From: Rhodococcus spelaei
GTDB taxonomy: Bacteria; Actinomycetota; Actinomycetes; Mycobacteriales; Mycobacteriaceae
Assembly: GCF_006704125.1 (NCBI RefSeq)
Contig: NZ_VIGH01000001.1
Span: 559,918-623,917, forward strand
DNA: 64,000 nucleotides
Reading direction: 5' to 3'
The stretch's first letter is position 1. Each line of letters starts with the position of its first letter. Below, one piece after another: positions 34,880-46,985 of this stretch. The position numbers were made by a program, and so were the translations under genes. Under the pieces are notes generated by a model. It was not told where the DNA came from. It saw only the letters and a program-made list of their open reading frames with translations, and did no database searches.

Positions 34880-37345
34880 ATGAAGGTAGACGGACGCGAG
34901 GTACCGGTCCACGGCAGCCTGCTGCAGCCGCTGCGCCGGCGGACCAGTGATCAACTCCGCGTTGCGCTCTCGGGCGTCTGCGTCTTGACGGTGGTGATCG
35001 TGTCCCTGGTCACCCGTGGGCGTTGGGAGTCGCTCGAGCACTCGATTTCCGACCTCATCGGCGTCGCGTCGCCCCAGTTCTCGAACCTCGCGTACTCGCT
35101 GTACGGTGTCGCGATCCTGGCGCTGCCGTTCGCGATCCTGCTCGGGATCGTCGTCGGCAGACGCTGGAAACTGCTGGCCGGGTACGCCGCGGCGGCACTG
35201 ATCGCGGGAATTGCGCTGTCCTTCACGGGAAGTGGAATCGCCGCCCCGCAGTGGCACCTCGACCTCACCGCCCACCTGGACACCTTCCTCTCGCAGTTCC
35301 TCGACGATCCGCGGTGGATCGCGATGCTCGCCGCCGTGCTCACCGTGTGCGGGCCGTGGCTGCCGAAGCGGTTCCGGATGCTGTGGTGGGTGCTGCTCCT
35401 CGCATTCGTCCCGATCCACCTGTTCGTCAGCGCTGTCGTGCCGGCGCGCTCGATGCTCGGGCTCACCGCGGGCTGGTTCGTCGGTGCGCTGGTCGTGCTG
35501 TTCGTCGGGACCCCCGCGCTGGAGGTCCCGGTCGACGTCGCGCTGCGGGTCCTCGACCGGCGTGGACTGCGCGTGCAGGAGTTGACCGTGCTCAGCCCGG
35601 CGGGGCCCGGGCCGCTGGTGCTGTCCGCCCTGTGCCGGGTGGCGCCCGGTCGCGACGTGGTCGACCGCCCGTGGCCCCGGGCAGGTGAACCCGACCCCCC
35701 GGTGTCGGCGACCGGTGCGGCGGGATGCGACGGCGGGACCACGACCGTGGTGCTCGACCTGTTCGGCCAGCATCAACGCAGTGAGGCGGCCGTTCGGCAG
35801 GCCGGCCGCTGGTTGACCTTGCGCAGTTCGGAGACGCCTGCCGCGTTCGCGTCGCTGCAGCGGGCGGTCGAGCACCGCGCGTTGATGTCGACCGCGATCA
35901 ACGGACTCGGGTTGTCCGCGAACTGGCCGGTCGCGGTGTCCTCGCTCGATCGCGGATGGATGCTCTACGCGCACACCGCCTCCCGTGGTGAGCCCCTCGA
36001 CGGAGATCAGCAGGATCAGCTCGTCGCGGTGTGGGACGGCCTGCGCCGACTGCACGCCCGGCAGATCTCACACGGCGACCTGCGTCCGGAAAACATCCGG
36101 ACGGCGGCAGGGGTGGCCCGGTTCGAGGGTTTCGCGCGGTCCGAGATCGGCGCGTCGGAGGCCCAGTTGCAGTCCGACGTGGCGCAGCTGCTGTTGGTGT
36201 CGGCGGAGCTGTTCGGGGCGGAACCCGCCGTGCGCGTCGCGATCTCGGCGGTGGGTGCGGATCAGGTGATCGCCGCCTCGGGGCGGCTCACCCGGACCGC
36301 GATGCCCAAACGGATCCGTCGGACGGCGCCGAACGTGGCCGAGCTGATGAAGACGACGCGGGCGGAGGTCCGCGCCCAGACGAACACCGAGGAGATCCGC
36401 ACCGAGCAGGTCACCCGCTTCAGCCGCAACCAGTTGATCCAACTGGTGCTGCTGATCGGTCTGGTCTACGTCGCGTACCCGTTCGTCAGCCAGGTGCCGA
36501 CCTTCCTCACCGAACTGCGGTCGGTGAACTGGATGTGGGCGCTGCTCGGACTGGTGGTGTCCGGACTGACGTACGTCGGCGCCGCCGCTGCGCTCTGGGC
36601 CTGCGCGAGCGAGTCGGTGAGCTTCAAGAACCTCACGATCATGCAGGTCGCGAACACCTTCGCCGCCACCACCACCCCGGCCGGCGTCGGGGGTCTGGCG
36701 CTGAGCGTTCGGTTCCTGCAGCACAACGGACTCGGCGGTGTGCGCGCCACCGCGGCGGTCGCGCTGCAGCAGACGGTCCAGGTGGTCACCCACATCGTGT
36801 TGCTGGTCGTCTTCAGTGTCGCGGCGGGCAAGAGTGCGGACCTCTCGCACTTCATTCCGCGGGGGACCGTGCTCTACCTGATCGCGGGCCTTGTGCTGGG
36901 AGTGGTCGGTGCGTTCATGGTGGTGCCCAAGCTGCGGCGCTGGCTGCGCGACGACCTGCGTCCCCAGATCGCCGACCTCACCACCGAACTGGTCGACCTG
37001 GCCCGCGACCCCGGCCGGTTCCTGATCATCGTCGGCGGCTGTGCGGGCACGACTCTCGGTGCGGCGCTGGCGCTCTGGGCGAGCGTCGCGGCGTTCGGGG
37101 GTGGTGCCACCTTCATCACCGTCACCATTGTCACGATGATCGGTGGCACCCTGGCCTCCGCCGCACCGACCCCCGGTGGCGTCGGCGCCGTGGAGGCCGC
37201 GCTGATCGGTGGGCTCGCCGCATTCGGCGTGCCCGCGAGCGTCGCGGTGCCCTCCGTGCTGCTCTATCGGGTGCTCACCTGCTGGCTGCCGGTCTTCATC
37301 GGCTGGCCGACCATGCACTGGCTGCAGCGCAACGACCTCATCTGA
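34880..37345 (+). CDS. Flippase-like (UPF0104) protein fused to a kinase-like domain
   Basis: 821 residues in three parts. Residues 25-215 hold about six helices with a faint PAP2-like end (PARSMLGLTAGWFVG). Residues 285-450 resemble a protein or aminoglycoside kinase: HGDLRPENI at 398-406 is the catalytic loop, but DFG is replaced by EGF (RFEGF), and no glycine-rich loop is clear. Residues 480-820 form a LPG-synthase/UPF0104 flippase-like module (TPAGVGGLALSVRFLQ, TPGGVGAVEAALIGGL). It begins 8 bp after the permease. A lipid or lipoglycan transporter with a regulatory pseudokinase is inferred; the substrate is unknown. Confidence 0.85.
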   Translation: MKVDGREVPVHGSLLQPLRRRTSDQLRVALSGVCVLTVVIVSLVTRGRWESLEHSISDLIGVASPQFSNLAYSLYGVAILALPFAILLGIVVGRRWKLLAGYAAAALIAGIALSFTGSGIAAPQWHLDLTAHLDTFLSQFLDDPRWIAMLAAVLTVCGPWLPKRFRMLWWVLLLAFVPIHLFVSAVVPARSMLGLTAGWFVGALVVLFVGTPALEVPVDVALRVLDRRGLRVQELTVLSPAGPGPLVLSALCRVAPGRDVVDRPWPRAGEPDPPVSATGAAGCDGGTTTVVLDLFGQHQRSEAAVRQAGRWLTLRSSETPAAFASLQRAVEHRALMSTAINGLGLSANWPVAVSSLDRGWMLYAHTASRGEPLDGDQQDQLVAVWDGLRRLHARQISHGDLRPENIRTAAGVARFEGFARSEIGASEAQLQSDVAQLLLVSAELFGAEPAVRVAISAVGADQVIAASGRLTRTAMPKRIRRTAPNVAELMKTTRAEVRAQTNTEEIRTEQVTRFSRNQLIQLVLLIGLVYVAYPFVSQVPTFLTELRSVNWMWALLGLVVSGLTYVGAAAALWACASESVSFKNLTIMQVANTFAATTTPAGVGGLALSVRFLQHNGLGGVRATAAVALQQTVQVVTHIVLLVVFSVAAGKSADLSHFIPRGTVLYLIAGLVLGVVGAFMVVPKLRRWLRDDLRPQIADLTTELVDLARDPGRFLIIVGGCAGTTLGAALALWASVAAFGGGATFITVTIVTMIGGTLASAAPTPGGVGAVEAALIGGLAAFGVPASVAVPSVLLYRVLTCWLPVFIGWPTMHWLQRNDLI

Positions 37346-37358
37346 ACCCCGACCACTA

Positions 37359-39704
37359 TCACGCCGGGCGCGGGAGGGGGGTGAGGGTGTCGAGGACGGC
37401 GGACAGCAACCGCACGGCGCCGTCCTTGTCGAGCGGGTTGTTGCCGTTGCCGCACTTCGGCGACTGCACGCAGGAGGGGCACCCGGCCACGCATTCGCAG
37501 GACCGGATCGCGTCCCGGGTGGCGCGCAGCCACGGCCGGAGCTCCGCGTGGCCGCGGTCGGCGAAGCCTGCCCCACCGGGGTGCCCGTCGTAGACGAACA
37601 CCGTCGGCAGGCCGGTGTCCGCGTGCAGCGCTGTCGAGACCCCGCCGATGTCGCCGCGATCGCAGGTCGCGACCAGCGGCAGCAGTCCGATGGCCGCGTG
37701 CTCGGCGGCGTGCAGCGAGCCGGGGAACCGGTCTGCGGTGATGCCGGCGGCCTCCATCAGTTCCGGTGTGACGGTGTACATCACGGCGCGTGTCCGTAGG
37801 CTCTGCGGCGGCATGTCCAGCTCGACCGAGTCGAGGATCTCGCCGGACGGCAGCCGCCGCAGGTACCCGACCACCTGGTGGGTGACCTCGACCTCGGTGA
37901 GCGCGGTGACGACGGCACCGTGCTCGCTGCGGTCGAGTACGCCGGTGACCACGATGTCGGTGGTCTCCCGCGCCGAGGTGGTCCACTCCGGGGTCTCGGC
38001 ATGCACCAGGGCGAGCCCGTTCTCCAGGTCGAGGTCGTCGACGACGAACGACTCGCCCTGGTGGATGTGCACGGCGCCGGGGTGCGCGGTCGCGGGGGCG
38101 CGGCCGCCGTCGACAGTGCCGAGCATTCGCCCGGACTCGGCGTCGACGATCGCGACCTGCAGCCCGATGCCACCGCGGATGTCCACGGCAGCATGCGGAT
38201 TCGACTCGGCGGTGACGAACCAGCCGTGCGCGCGTCTGCGGATCAGGCCGCGGGAGGCGAGCTCGGTGAGCACCTCGACCGCGCCGAACTGTTCCACCTC
38301 GGCGTCGCTGAGCGGTAGTTCCATTGCAGCGCAGAGCAGTTGGGGTCCCAGTACGTACGGGTTGGTCGGGTCGGTGACGGTGGCCTCGACCGGCTTGTCC
38401 AGCAGCGCGGCGGGGTGGTGCACCAGGTACGTGTCGAGCGGGTCGTCGCGCGCGACCAGCACCACGAGGGACCCCTCGCCCCGCCTGCCGGACCGCCCGG
38501 CTTGCTGCCAGAAGGAGGCGACCGTGCCGGGGAACCCCGCGACCACCACCGCGTCCAGTCCGGCGATGTCCACGCCCAGTTCCAACGCGTTGGTGGTCGC
38601 GGCGCCGAGCAGGGTGCCGTCGGCCAGCGCGGCCTCCAGCGCGCGCCGGTCCTCGGCCAGGTAGCCGGCCCGGTACGCGGCGACCCGTTCGGCGAGGTCC
38701 GGGTCCACTTCGGCGAGCAGTCTCTTCGCCCCCATCGCGGTGAGTTCCGCGCCGCGGCGGGACCGCACGAAGGTGAGGGTGCGGGCCCCCTCCACCACCA
38801 GGTCGGCCATGATCCGCGCGGCCTCGGATCCGGCGGCGCGGCGCACCGGCGCACCGTTCTCCCCGGTCATCTCGGCGAGCAGTGGCGGCTCCCACAGTGC
38901 GACCGTCCGCGGTCCGTGTGGGGAGCCGTCCTCGGTGACCTGCAGGCACGGGGCGCCGATCAGTCGGCCGGCGGCGGCGCCGGGGTCGGCTGTCGTGGCG
39001 CTGGCGAGGATGAAGACCGGGTCCGCGGCGTATCGGCGGGCGATGCGTCGGAGCCTGCGCAGTACGAGCGCGACATTGGATCCGAAAACTCCGCGATAGG
39101 AATGGCATTCGTCGATGACGACATAACGCAGTCGACGAAAGAAATGCGCCCATCGTTGATGGGAGCGGAGCATGCCGATATGCAGCATGTCCGGATTGGT
39201 GAATACCCAGCGCGAGTTCGTGCGCACCCATTGCCGGACTTCGGTCGGGGTGTCGCCGTCGAATGCGTTGGGGAAGACACCTGTCAGTGCCTCGGCTTCG
39301 TCGCAGAGCGCGGTGACAGCGCGGATCTGGTCGGCGCCGAGTGCCTTGGTCGGCGCCAGGTAGAGCGCGGTGGCGAGGGGGTCCTCGGCGAGGGCGGTCA
39401 GGATCGGCAACTGGTAGGCCAGGGACTTTCCGGACGCGGTCCCGGTCGCGACGACCACGTGCGAGCCCGCCGCGGCATGCTCGGCGGCTTCCGCCTGGTG
39501 CGTCCAGGGCAGGGGAATTCCGTTCTCCCGCAAGGCGTCGACTACCTCGGGGTGTGCCCAGGCCGGCCACTGTGCGTACTGCGACTGCCTGGCCGGCAGT
39601 TCTGCCACGTGGGTCAGCGGATCCTCCCCGCGTGCGGTGCCCGCCAGGACACGGCCGAGCAGGCTGTGTCCGTAGCTCGTCGCATCGGCGTCGGGTGGGA
39701 TCAA
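37359..39704 (-). CDS. DEAD/DEAH helicase with DUF1998 zinc domain (MrfA-like, Rv3649-like)
   Basis: 781 residues. Helicase motifs: Walker A ATGTASGKSLAY, PTKALGADQ, DECHSYRGVFG (DEVH-like box), ASATTADPG, and the second RecA-like domain TNALELGVDIAGLDAVVV with QQAGRSGRRGEGS. The DUF1998 C-terminus carries four cysteines, C-X1-C-X3-C-X2-C with a fifth nearby (CECVAGCPSCVQSPKC). MrfA in Bacillus repairs mitomycin damage; a repair helicase role is inferred. TTG 39704 has GGAG 7 nt upstream. It is convergent with the flippase gene (13 bp apart). Confidence 0.93.
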   Translation of the reverse strand: MIPPDADATSYGHSLLGRVLAGTARGEDPLTHVAELPARQSQYAQWPAWAHPEVVDALRENGIPLPWTHQAEAAEHAAAGSHVVVATGTASGKSLAYQLPILTALAEDPLATALYLAPTKALGADQIRAVTALCDEAEALTGVFPNAFDGDTPTEVRQWVRTNSRWVFTNPDMLHIGMLRSHQRWAHFFRRLRYVVIDECHSYRGVFGSNVALVLRRLRRIARRYAADPVFILASATTADPGAAAGRLIGAPCLQVTEDGSPHGPRTVALWEPPLLAEMTGENGAPVRRAAGSEAARIMADLVVEGARTLTFVRSRRGAELTAMGAKRLLAEVDPDLAERVAAYRAGYLAEDRRALEAALADGTLLGAATTNALELGVDIAGLDAVVVAGFPGTVASFWQQAGRSGRRGEGSLVVLVARDDPLDTYLVHHPAALLDKPVEATVTDPTNPYVLGPQLLCAAMELPLSDAEVEQFGAVEVLTELASRGLIRRRAHGWFVTAESNPHAAVDIRGGIGLQVAIVDAESGRMLGTVDGGRAPATAHPGAVHIHQGESFVVDDLDLENGLALVHAETPEWTTSARETTDIVVTGVLDRSEHGAVVTALTEVEVTHQVVGYLRRLPSGEILDSVELDMPPQSLRTRAVMYTVTPELMEAAGITADRFPGSLHAAEHAAIGLLPLVATCDRGDIGGVSTALHADTGLPTVFVYDGHPGGAGFADRGHAELRPWLRATRDAIRSCECVAGCPSCVQSPKCGNGNNPLDKDGAVRLLSAVLDTLTPLPRPA

Positions 39705-40081
39705 GGGGTGCTCCGGGTTCGTGTGTCGGTCGTGCTTACCATGTCCGACCTGGGGTTTTGATGCTACTGGGGGGTGTTCGCGGCGGGCGCGACGACCCTC
39801 CCGAACGGCGATTGGTCCGGTTGGTGTGCGGTTACCAGCAGGTAGTCGGCAACAAGATCATTTCTTTATGGGTTTTCGACTGTTGTGGTGGCACGAAGCG
39901 TGGTTGACTAATAACTGGTCGCAGCTTCTGTGTTCGTGTACGCGCTCGCAGGATCGATGTTGCGAGCGGTGTGCTCGATGCTTTTCCTGAGGGGGAAATC
40001 AGCGGTACAGCGGTCGGAACCGGCCCGGTGGGCTGTTAAGGGCCGTCCGCCGCATCCGGTGTTAGAAAGCGAAGGAAAAGT
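39705..40081. promoter_or_regulatory. Intergenic region and long leader of cspA
   Basis: No gene is seen in these 377 bp between divergent genes. The right part (39890-40081) is AT-richer and likely contains the cspA promoter and a long 5' leader, as cold shock mRNAs often have. TTGACT at 39903 is a possible -35. The ribosome site GAAGGAAAAG stands just before ATG 40082. Confidence 0.45.
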
Positions 40082-40285
40082 ATGGCACAGGGCACTGTGA
40101 AGTGGTTCAACGCGGAGAAGGGCTTCGGCTTCATCGCCCCCGAGGACGGCTCCGCTGACGTCTTCGTCCACTACTCCGAGATCCAGGGCAGCGGATTCCG
40201 CACGCTCGAGGAGAACCAGCGCGTCGAGTTCGAGGTCGGTCAGGGCACCAAGGGTCCCCAGGCCACCGGCGTTCGCGCGGTCTGA
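40082..40285 (+). CDS. cspA: Cold shock protein
   Basis: 67 residues, the family length. RNP1 (KGFGFIAPE) and RNP2 (DVFVHYS) are intact. It binds single-stranded RNA and DNA and melts mRNA structure. The position next to the helicase and topA matches Rv3648c. The leader is long and a strong terminator follows. Confidence 0.97.
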   Translation: MAQGTVKWFNAEKGFGFIAPEDGSADVFVHYSEIQGSGFRTLEENQRVEFEVGQGTKGPQATGVRAV

Positions 40286-40311
40286 TTCGTCAGTACCTCG
40301 GTACGGATTGC

Positions 40312-40349
40312 ACTCGTCCCCCATCGCCGCAAGGTAATGGGGGACGAGT
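40312..40349 (+). terminator. Terminator of cspA
   Basis: Thirteen-base perfect arms (ACTCGTCCCCCAT and its complement) surround a 12-base loop, 26 bp after the cspA stop. The sequence GAGTTGTCTGTGCGG recurs just downstream (40346 and about 40380). Confidence 0.75.
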
Positions 40350-40483
40350 TGTCTGTGCGGCGGGTTTGTCTGTGGGGGCGAGTTGTCTGTGCGGGCGTGA
40401 CCCGGCCTGTCGACCGATTCGGCGGGTGCGTCCCATTTGTGTTGGCGCGCCAGCGAACAACGCGCCGGTGAGCGATTTGGGGC

Positions 40484-40489
40484 TACTGT
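40484..40489 (+). promoter_or_regulatory. TANNNT -10 of the leaderless Rv3647c-like gene
   Basis: TACTGT ends 7 nt before GTG 40497. Confidence 0.5.
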
Positions 40490-40496
40490 CGCTGGT

Positions 40497-41081
40497 GTGA
40501 ACCAGCTGTCCTTCTTCTCCGCGGACTCGGTCGCGCCCGAGGTGGCCGACCTGAGCGGGTTGCTGGCCGGGCCGGGCCAGCTCGTGGCCGCCGCCGACCG
40601 GGCGCGGGTCTCGGTGGTGGTCGACGCGCAGTGGCGGGCCGACGCGATCGCCGAGCTGATCGAGGACGCCGGGCTGGTCGCCGAGCTGACCCACTCCGAC
40701 GAGGGCCGACCGTTGGTCCGGACCGGCTCGGTGGCCGAACTGGCCGTGCTCGCGGTGCGGTGGACCAAGGGGGCGGTCAAGGCCGTGCCCGCCGGCTGGG
40801 TCCCGGGACCCCGAGCCCTGCGCGCCTGGACGCTGGCGTCCGGACGGGCCGAGGGCGACGGCGACCGATTCGTGCTCGGCCTCGACCCGCATGCCCCCGA
40901 GACCCATGCGGTGCTCGCCCAGTCCCTGATGCGCGCGGGCATCGCGCCGACGATGTTCGGCACCCGCGGCGCCAATCCGGGACTGCGGATCGTCGGCCAT
41001 CGTCGACTACTGCGGTTGGTCGAGAACATCGGCGAGCCGCCTGACCACCAGGAGGCGCGCGCGGCGTGGCCGCGGGTGTAG
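40497..41081 (+). CDS. Conserved hypothetical protein (Rv3647c-like)
   Basis: 194 residues. It begins MNQLSFFSADSVAPEVADLSG, has a middle VDAQWRADAIAELIEDAGLVAE and ends with a possibly basic region (GLRIVGHRRLLRLVENIGE). No catalytic motif or known domain is visible. The position between cspA and topA matches Rv3647c. GTG 40497 is taken because of the TACTGT box; an earlier in-frame start at 40437 has no support. Confidence 0.8.
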   Translation: MNQLSFFSADSVAPEVADLSGLLAGPGQLVAAADRARVSVVVDAQWRADAIAELIEDAGLVAELTHSDEGRPLVRTGSVAELAVLAVRWTKGAVKAVPAGWVPGPRALRAWTLASGRAEGDGDRFVLGLDPHAPETHAVLAQSLMRAGIAPTMFGTRGANPGLRIVGHRRLLRLVENIGEPPDHQEARAAWPRV

Positions 41082-41183
41082 AACAGTCGACACGGGACTG
41101 ATCTGCAAGGATTGGTCCACGGTGTGTCACGCTGTAACCGATGTGATCACCGTTTCGAGTCGAGGAAGGTGCAGGCAAACAAC

Positions 41184-44129
<2,946 letters not shown>

Positions 44130-44151
44130 ACTCCGTCGGGGGAACGCGATC

Positions 44152-44883
44152 GTGTACCGCGAGCTGGAGTGCGGCGTACCCGGGGCGGTCGCGTGGTCGG
44201 TCGTCTCACCCGCCCCCGACGCCGAGGCGTTCGTGCTGCCCGACGGCTGCATGGACCTGATCTGGCACGAGCGCGGATTCGTGGTCGCGGGTCCGGACAC
44301 GGTCGCCCACCGCACGAGTGCCGCGGGGCCCCGCGCGATCGGGTTGCGATTCGCGCCGGGGCTGGGTCCGCGGGTGTTCGGGGTGTCAGCCGACGCGCTG
44401 CGTGACACCCGGCTCTCGCTCGACGAACTGTGGCCGGCTGCGGTGGTGCGCAGGCTGTCCGACGCCGCCGAGGTGGACCCGCTGCGGGCGATCGCGGACG
44501 AGGCGCGTCGTCGGCTGGAGGGCGTCGGCCGACCGGTCGAGACCGAGATCGCGGCGTACCTGGCCGCCGGAGCGTCGGTGTCGGCGGCCGCGACGATGCT
44601 GGGGTGGAGCGACCGTCGACTGCATCGAAAGTCGTTGTCCGCGTTCGGGTACGGTCCGAAGACCCTCTCCCGGGTGTTGCGGTTCGACCGGGCGTTGTCC
44701 GCGGCGCGAACCGGCACCCCTTTCGCGCGGGTCGCCGCGGAGACGGGGTACGCCGACCAGGCGCACCTCGCCCGTGAGGTGCGCGCGCTGGCCGGCGTGT
44801 CCCTGAGTGCCCTGGTCGGTCAGCCGGGCAGTGCCGCGAAGAGGTCGACGGTATTGCCGTCCGGGTCCTTCAGCGTTGCGTAG
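44152..44883 (+). CDS. AraC family transcriptional regulator
   Basis: 243 residues. The N-terminal part starts YRELECGVPGAVAWSVV and has LPDGCMDLIWHERGFVVAGPD, typical of the DUF6597/AraC group that includes many regulators of unknown ligands. The C-terminal double HTH covers about 140-230, with VSAAATMLGWSDRRLHRKSL and FARVAAETGYADQAHLAREV. The 3' end overlaps the convergent VOC gene by 64 bp, so transcripts of the two genes are complementary there. Confidence 0.88.
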   Translation: MYRELECGVPGAVAWSVVSPAPDAEAFVLPDGCMDLIWHERGFVVAGPDTVAHRTSAAGPRAIGLRFAPGLGPRVFGVSADALRDTRLSLDELWPAAVVRRLSDAAEVDPLRAIADEARRRLEGVGRPVETEIAAYLAAGASVSAAATMLGWSDRRLHRKSLSAFGYGPKTLSRVLRFDRALSAARTGTPFARVAAETGYADQAHLAREVRALAGVSLSALVGQPGSAAKRSTVLPSGSFSVA

Positions 44884-45209
44884 CGCTGTCCCCAGAACGC
44901 GTCGAACGGCGCGAGTTCACCCACGCAGCCGACTCCGGTCAGCTCGGTGTACTTCGCGTCCACGTCGGCGGGGGAGCCGCAGTCGAACGCCAGCGCCGGA
45001 CCGCCCGCGCTGGGCGTGAAGTCGGGGTGGAAGCTGCGGATGGTGTCGACGGTGTCCCAGGCCAGGCGCAGTCCGCCGGGCAGGGTCACCTCGAAGTGCG
45101 GCTCGGTGACCGACTCGGCGGGCAGGTCGAGGCCGAGTCGTCGGTAGATGTCGAAGGAGCGGGCCATGTCGGCCGTGACGAGACCGATCAGGGAGATGCA
45201 TGGGGTCAT
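44820..45209 (-). CDS. VOC family protein
   Basis: 129 residues, single VOC module: MTPCISLIGLVTADMARSFD and YRRLGLDLP, then HFEVTLPGGLRLAWDT and KDPDGNTVDLFAALP. The last motif is the metal-binding C-terminal strand. Metal-dependent binding or lyase function is inferred only. Convergent with the AraC gene with 64-bp overlap, it may be functionally linked to it. Confidence 0.88.
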   Translation of the reverse strand: MTPCISLIGLVTADMARSFDIYRRLGLDLPAESVTEPHFEVTLPGGLRLAWDTVDTIRSFHPDFTPSAGGPALAFDCGSPADVDAKYTELTGVGCVGELAPFDAFWGQRYATLKDPDGNTVDLFAALPG

Positions 45210-45292
45210 GGCGTCGACCGTACGACGAGCCCGGGGGCGTCGTCTTGAACGTTTCGGACGGCCACGGCGGCGGGAACGTCGGCACCGGTCGT

Positions 45293-45298
45293 TAGGCT
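45293..45298 (+). promoter_or_regulatory. TANNNT -10 of leaderless holB
   Basis: TAGGCT ends 7 nt before ATG 45306. Confidence 0.5.
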
Positions 45299-45305
45299 GT
45301 GGCGC

Positions 45306-46499
45306 ATGGCGGGTGTCTTCGATCGGCTGGTCGGCCAGCAGCATGTCGAGACCGAACTGACGGCGGCCGCGACGGCGGCGCGGGGCGGTAGCGAGGCGGC
45401 GGGATCGTCGATGACCCACTCGTGGCTGTTCACCGGACCACCCGGATCGGGGCGCTCGGTCGCCGCGCTGTGCTTCGCGGCTGCGTTGCAATGCACCAGC
45501 GACGGTCCGCCCGGATGCGGAACCTGCCACGCCTGCACGACGACGATGGCCGGCACCCACGGCGACGTGCGACGGGTGATCCCGGAGGGCCTGAGCATCA
45601 GCGTGGCCGAGATGCGCGGCATCGTGCAGACCGCGTCGCGCAGGCCGAGCACGGGCCGCTGGCAGGTCGTGGTGGTCGAGGACGCGGACCGGCTGACCGA
45701 GGGCGCCGCGAACGCACTGCTGAAGGTCGTCGAGGAGCCGCCGGCGCGGACGGTGTTCCTGCTGTGCGCGCCGTCGGTGGACCCACAGGACATCTCGGTG
45801 ACGCTGCGCTCGCGCTGCAGGCACGTGGCGCTCGTGACCCCGTCCGTGACGGCGATCGCCGGGGTGCTGCGCGACCGCGACGGACTCGACGCGGAGACTG
45901 CGACCTGGGCGGCGTCGATCAGCGGTGGGCATGTGGGCCGCGCACGCCGGCTGGCCACCGACGAGGAGGCCCGGACCCGTCGCAGCCAGGCGCTGGGCAT
46001 CGCGTCGGCGGCGACGCGGGCCGGCACCGCCTACGCGGCCGCGGACGAGCTGGTGCGCGCCGCCGAGGCCGAGGCCAAGGAGATGAGCGCTGCGCGGGAC
46101 GAGCGGGAAACCGAGGAGCTGCGCACGGCCCTCGGCGCGGGCGGTACCGGCAAGGGTGCGGCCGGGGCGCTGCGCGGCTCGGCGGGCGCGCTCAAGGACC
46201 TCGAGCGCAGGCAGAAGTCGCGGGCGACCAGGACTGGTCGCGACAGCCTGGACCGCGCGCTGATGGACCTGGCGGGCCTGTACCGGGACGCGCTGGCGGT
46301 CTCGCTCGGGTCCGACGCGCAGCCGAATCATCCGGACAAGGCCGACCAGGTGGTGAAGATGGCCGCCGCGGGCGGTCCGGCGGCATTGCTGCAGTGTGTG
46401 GAGGCGGTACTCGAGTGCCGCGAGGCGCTGTCGACCAACGTCAAACCGCGTTTCGCGGTGGCCGCAATGGTCGCGAAACTGGGGGCTGCGCTCAGTTAG
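45306..46499 (+). CDS. holB: DNA polymerase III subunit delta'
   Basis: 397 residues. It forms part of the clamp loader. The AAA+ region starts VFDRLVGQQHVETEL. The P-loop is GPPGSGRS, with Arg in place of the Walker A Lys, which fits a non-hydrolysing delta' subunit and is common in actinobacterial HolB. The zinc-binding cysteines are in CGTCHAC with others nearby, and EDADRLTEGAANALLKVVEEPP is the Walker B and following helix. It is Rv3644c-like by sequence and neighbour topA. Confidence 0.93.
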   Translation: MAGVFDRLVGQQHVETELTAAATAARGGSEAAGSSMTHSWLFTGPPGSGRSVAALCFAAALQCTSDGPPGCGTCHACTTTMAGTHGDVRRVIPEGLSISVAEMRGIVQTASRRPSTGRWQVVVVEDADRLTEGAANALLKVVEEPPARTVFLLCAPSVDPQDISVTLRSRCRHVALVTPSVTAIAGVLRDRDGLDAETATWAASISGGHVGRARRLATDEEARTRRSQALGIASAATRAGTAYAAADELVRAAEAEAKEMSAARDERETEELRTALGAGGTGKGAAGALRGSAGALKDLERRQKSRATRTGRDSLDRALMDLAGLYRDALAVSLGSDAQPNHPDKADQVVKMAAAGGPAALLQCVEAVLECREALSTNVKPRFAVAAMVAKLGAALS

Positions 46500-46569
46500 G
46501 CGGGGGCCGTTTTCGCATCCGCGCCCCGAGCCGTTAGACTCCTGCTTGCTCGATCGCAAGGTCGGGCGC

Positions 46570-46642
46570 GCTGCCTTAGCTCAGTCGGTAGAGCATTTCA
46601 CTCGTAATGAAAAGGTCGAGAGTTCGATTCTCTCAGGCAGCT
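46570..46642 (+). tRNA. tRNA-Thr (anticodon CGT)
   Basis: 73 nt fold as a cloverleaf: acceptor GCTGCCT/AGGCAGC with discriminator T, anticodon arm TTTCA-CTCGTAA-TGAAA reading CGT, and T arm AGAGTTCGATTCTCT. A terminator follows. Confidence 0.96.
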
Positions 46643-46648
46643 CAGCGG

Positions 46649-46684
46649 AACCCCAGGTGAGAGCACGATGCACCTGGGGTTTTC
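46649..46684 (+). terminator. Terminator of tRNA-Thr
   Basis: Eleven-base perfect arms (AACCCCAGGTG and its complement) are followed by TTTT, a classical intrinsic terminator, 7 bp past the tRNA. Confidence 0.85.
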
Positions 46685-46812
46685 TGTGTCTTCGGGTGGT
46701 GGATTGCATCGGAGCGCGATGCGGGCCTGGTGAAAGGCAACGGCAGCGCCCCGCTTTAGTTGGACGTCCGTGTAGTCGCCGGACCGAGTAGTTTCCGTTA
46801 CTGTGACTAACA

Positions 46813-46841
46813 GTACCGCTCGTCCCCAACCCGAGCGGTAC
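46813..46841 (-). terminator. Possible terminator of the FBP-domain gene
   Basis: Ten-base perfect arms (GTACCGCTCG and its complement) surround a 9-base loop, 145 bp past the FBP-domain stop. I see nothing else in 46690-46985. Confidence 0.35.
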
Positions 46842-46985
46842 AGGTGCCACCAGCCTTGCCCTCCTCGTGCTGGTGGGACCGCCTGAGTTCGGGTTCGCGG
46901 CAGGAATTGCCTACCGTGGATCCTCTCCCGATGGGGCGGTCCGGCCGGTGGCCGGGCCGTCTCAGTCGGAGTGGAGCCGGAGCTG

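Noticed and set aside
40345-40400. Short direct repeat GAGTTGTCTGTGCGG after cspA as a mobile-element end
   Set aside because: Only two copies, no flanking duplication and no transposase nearby; most likely local sequence duplication.
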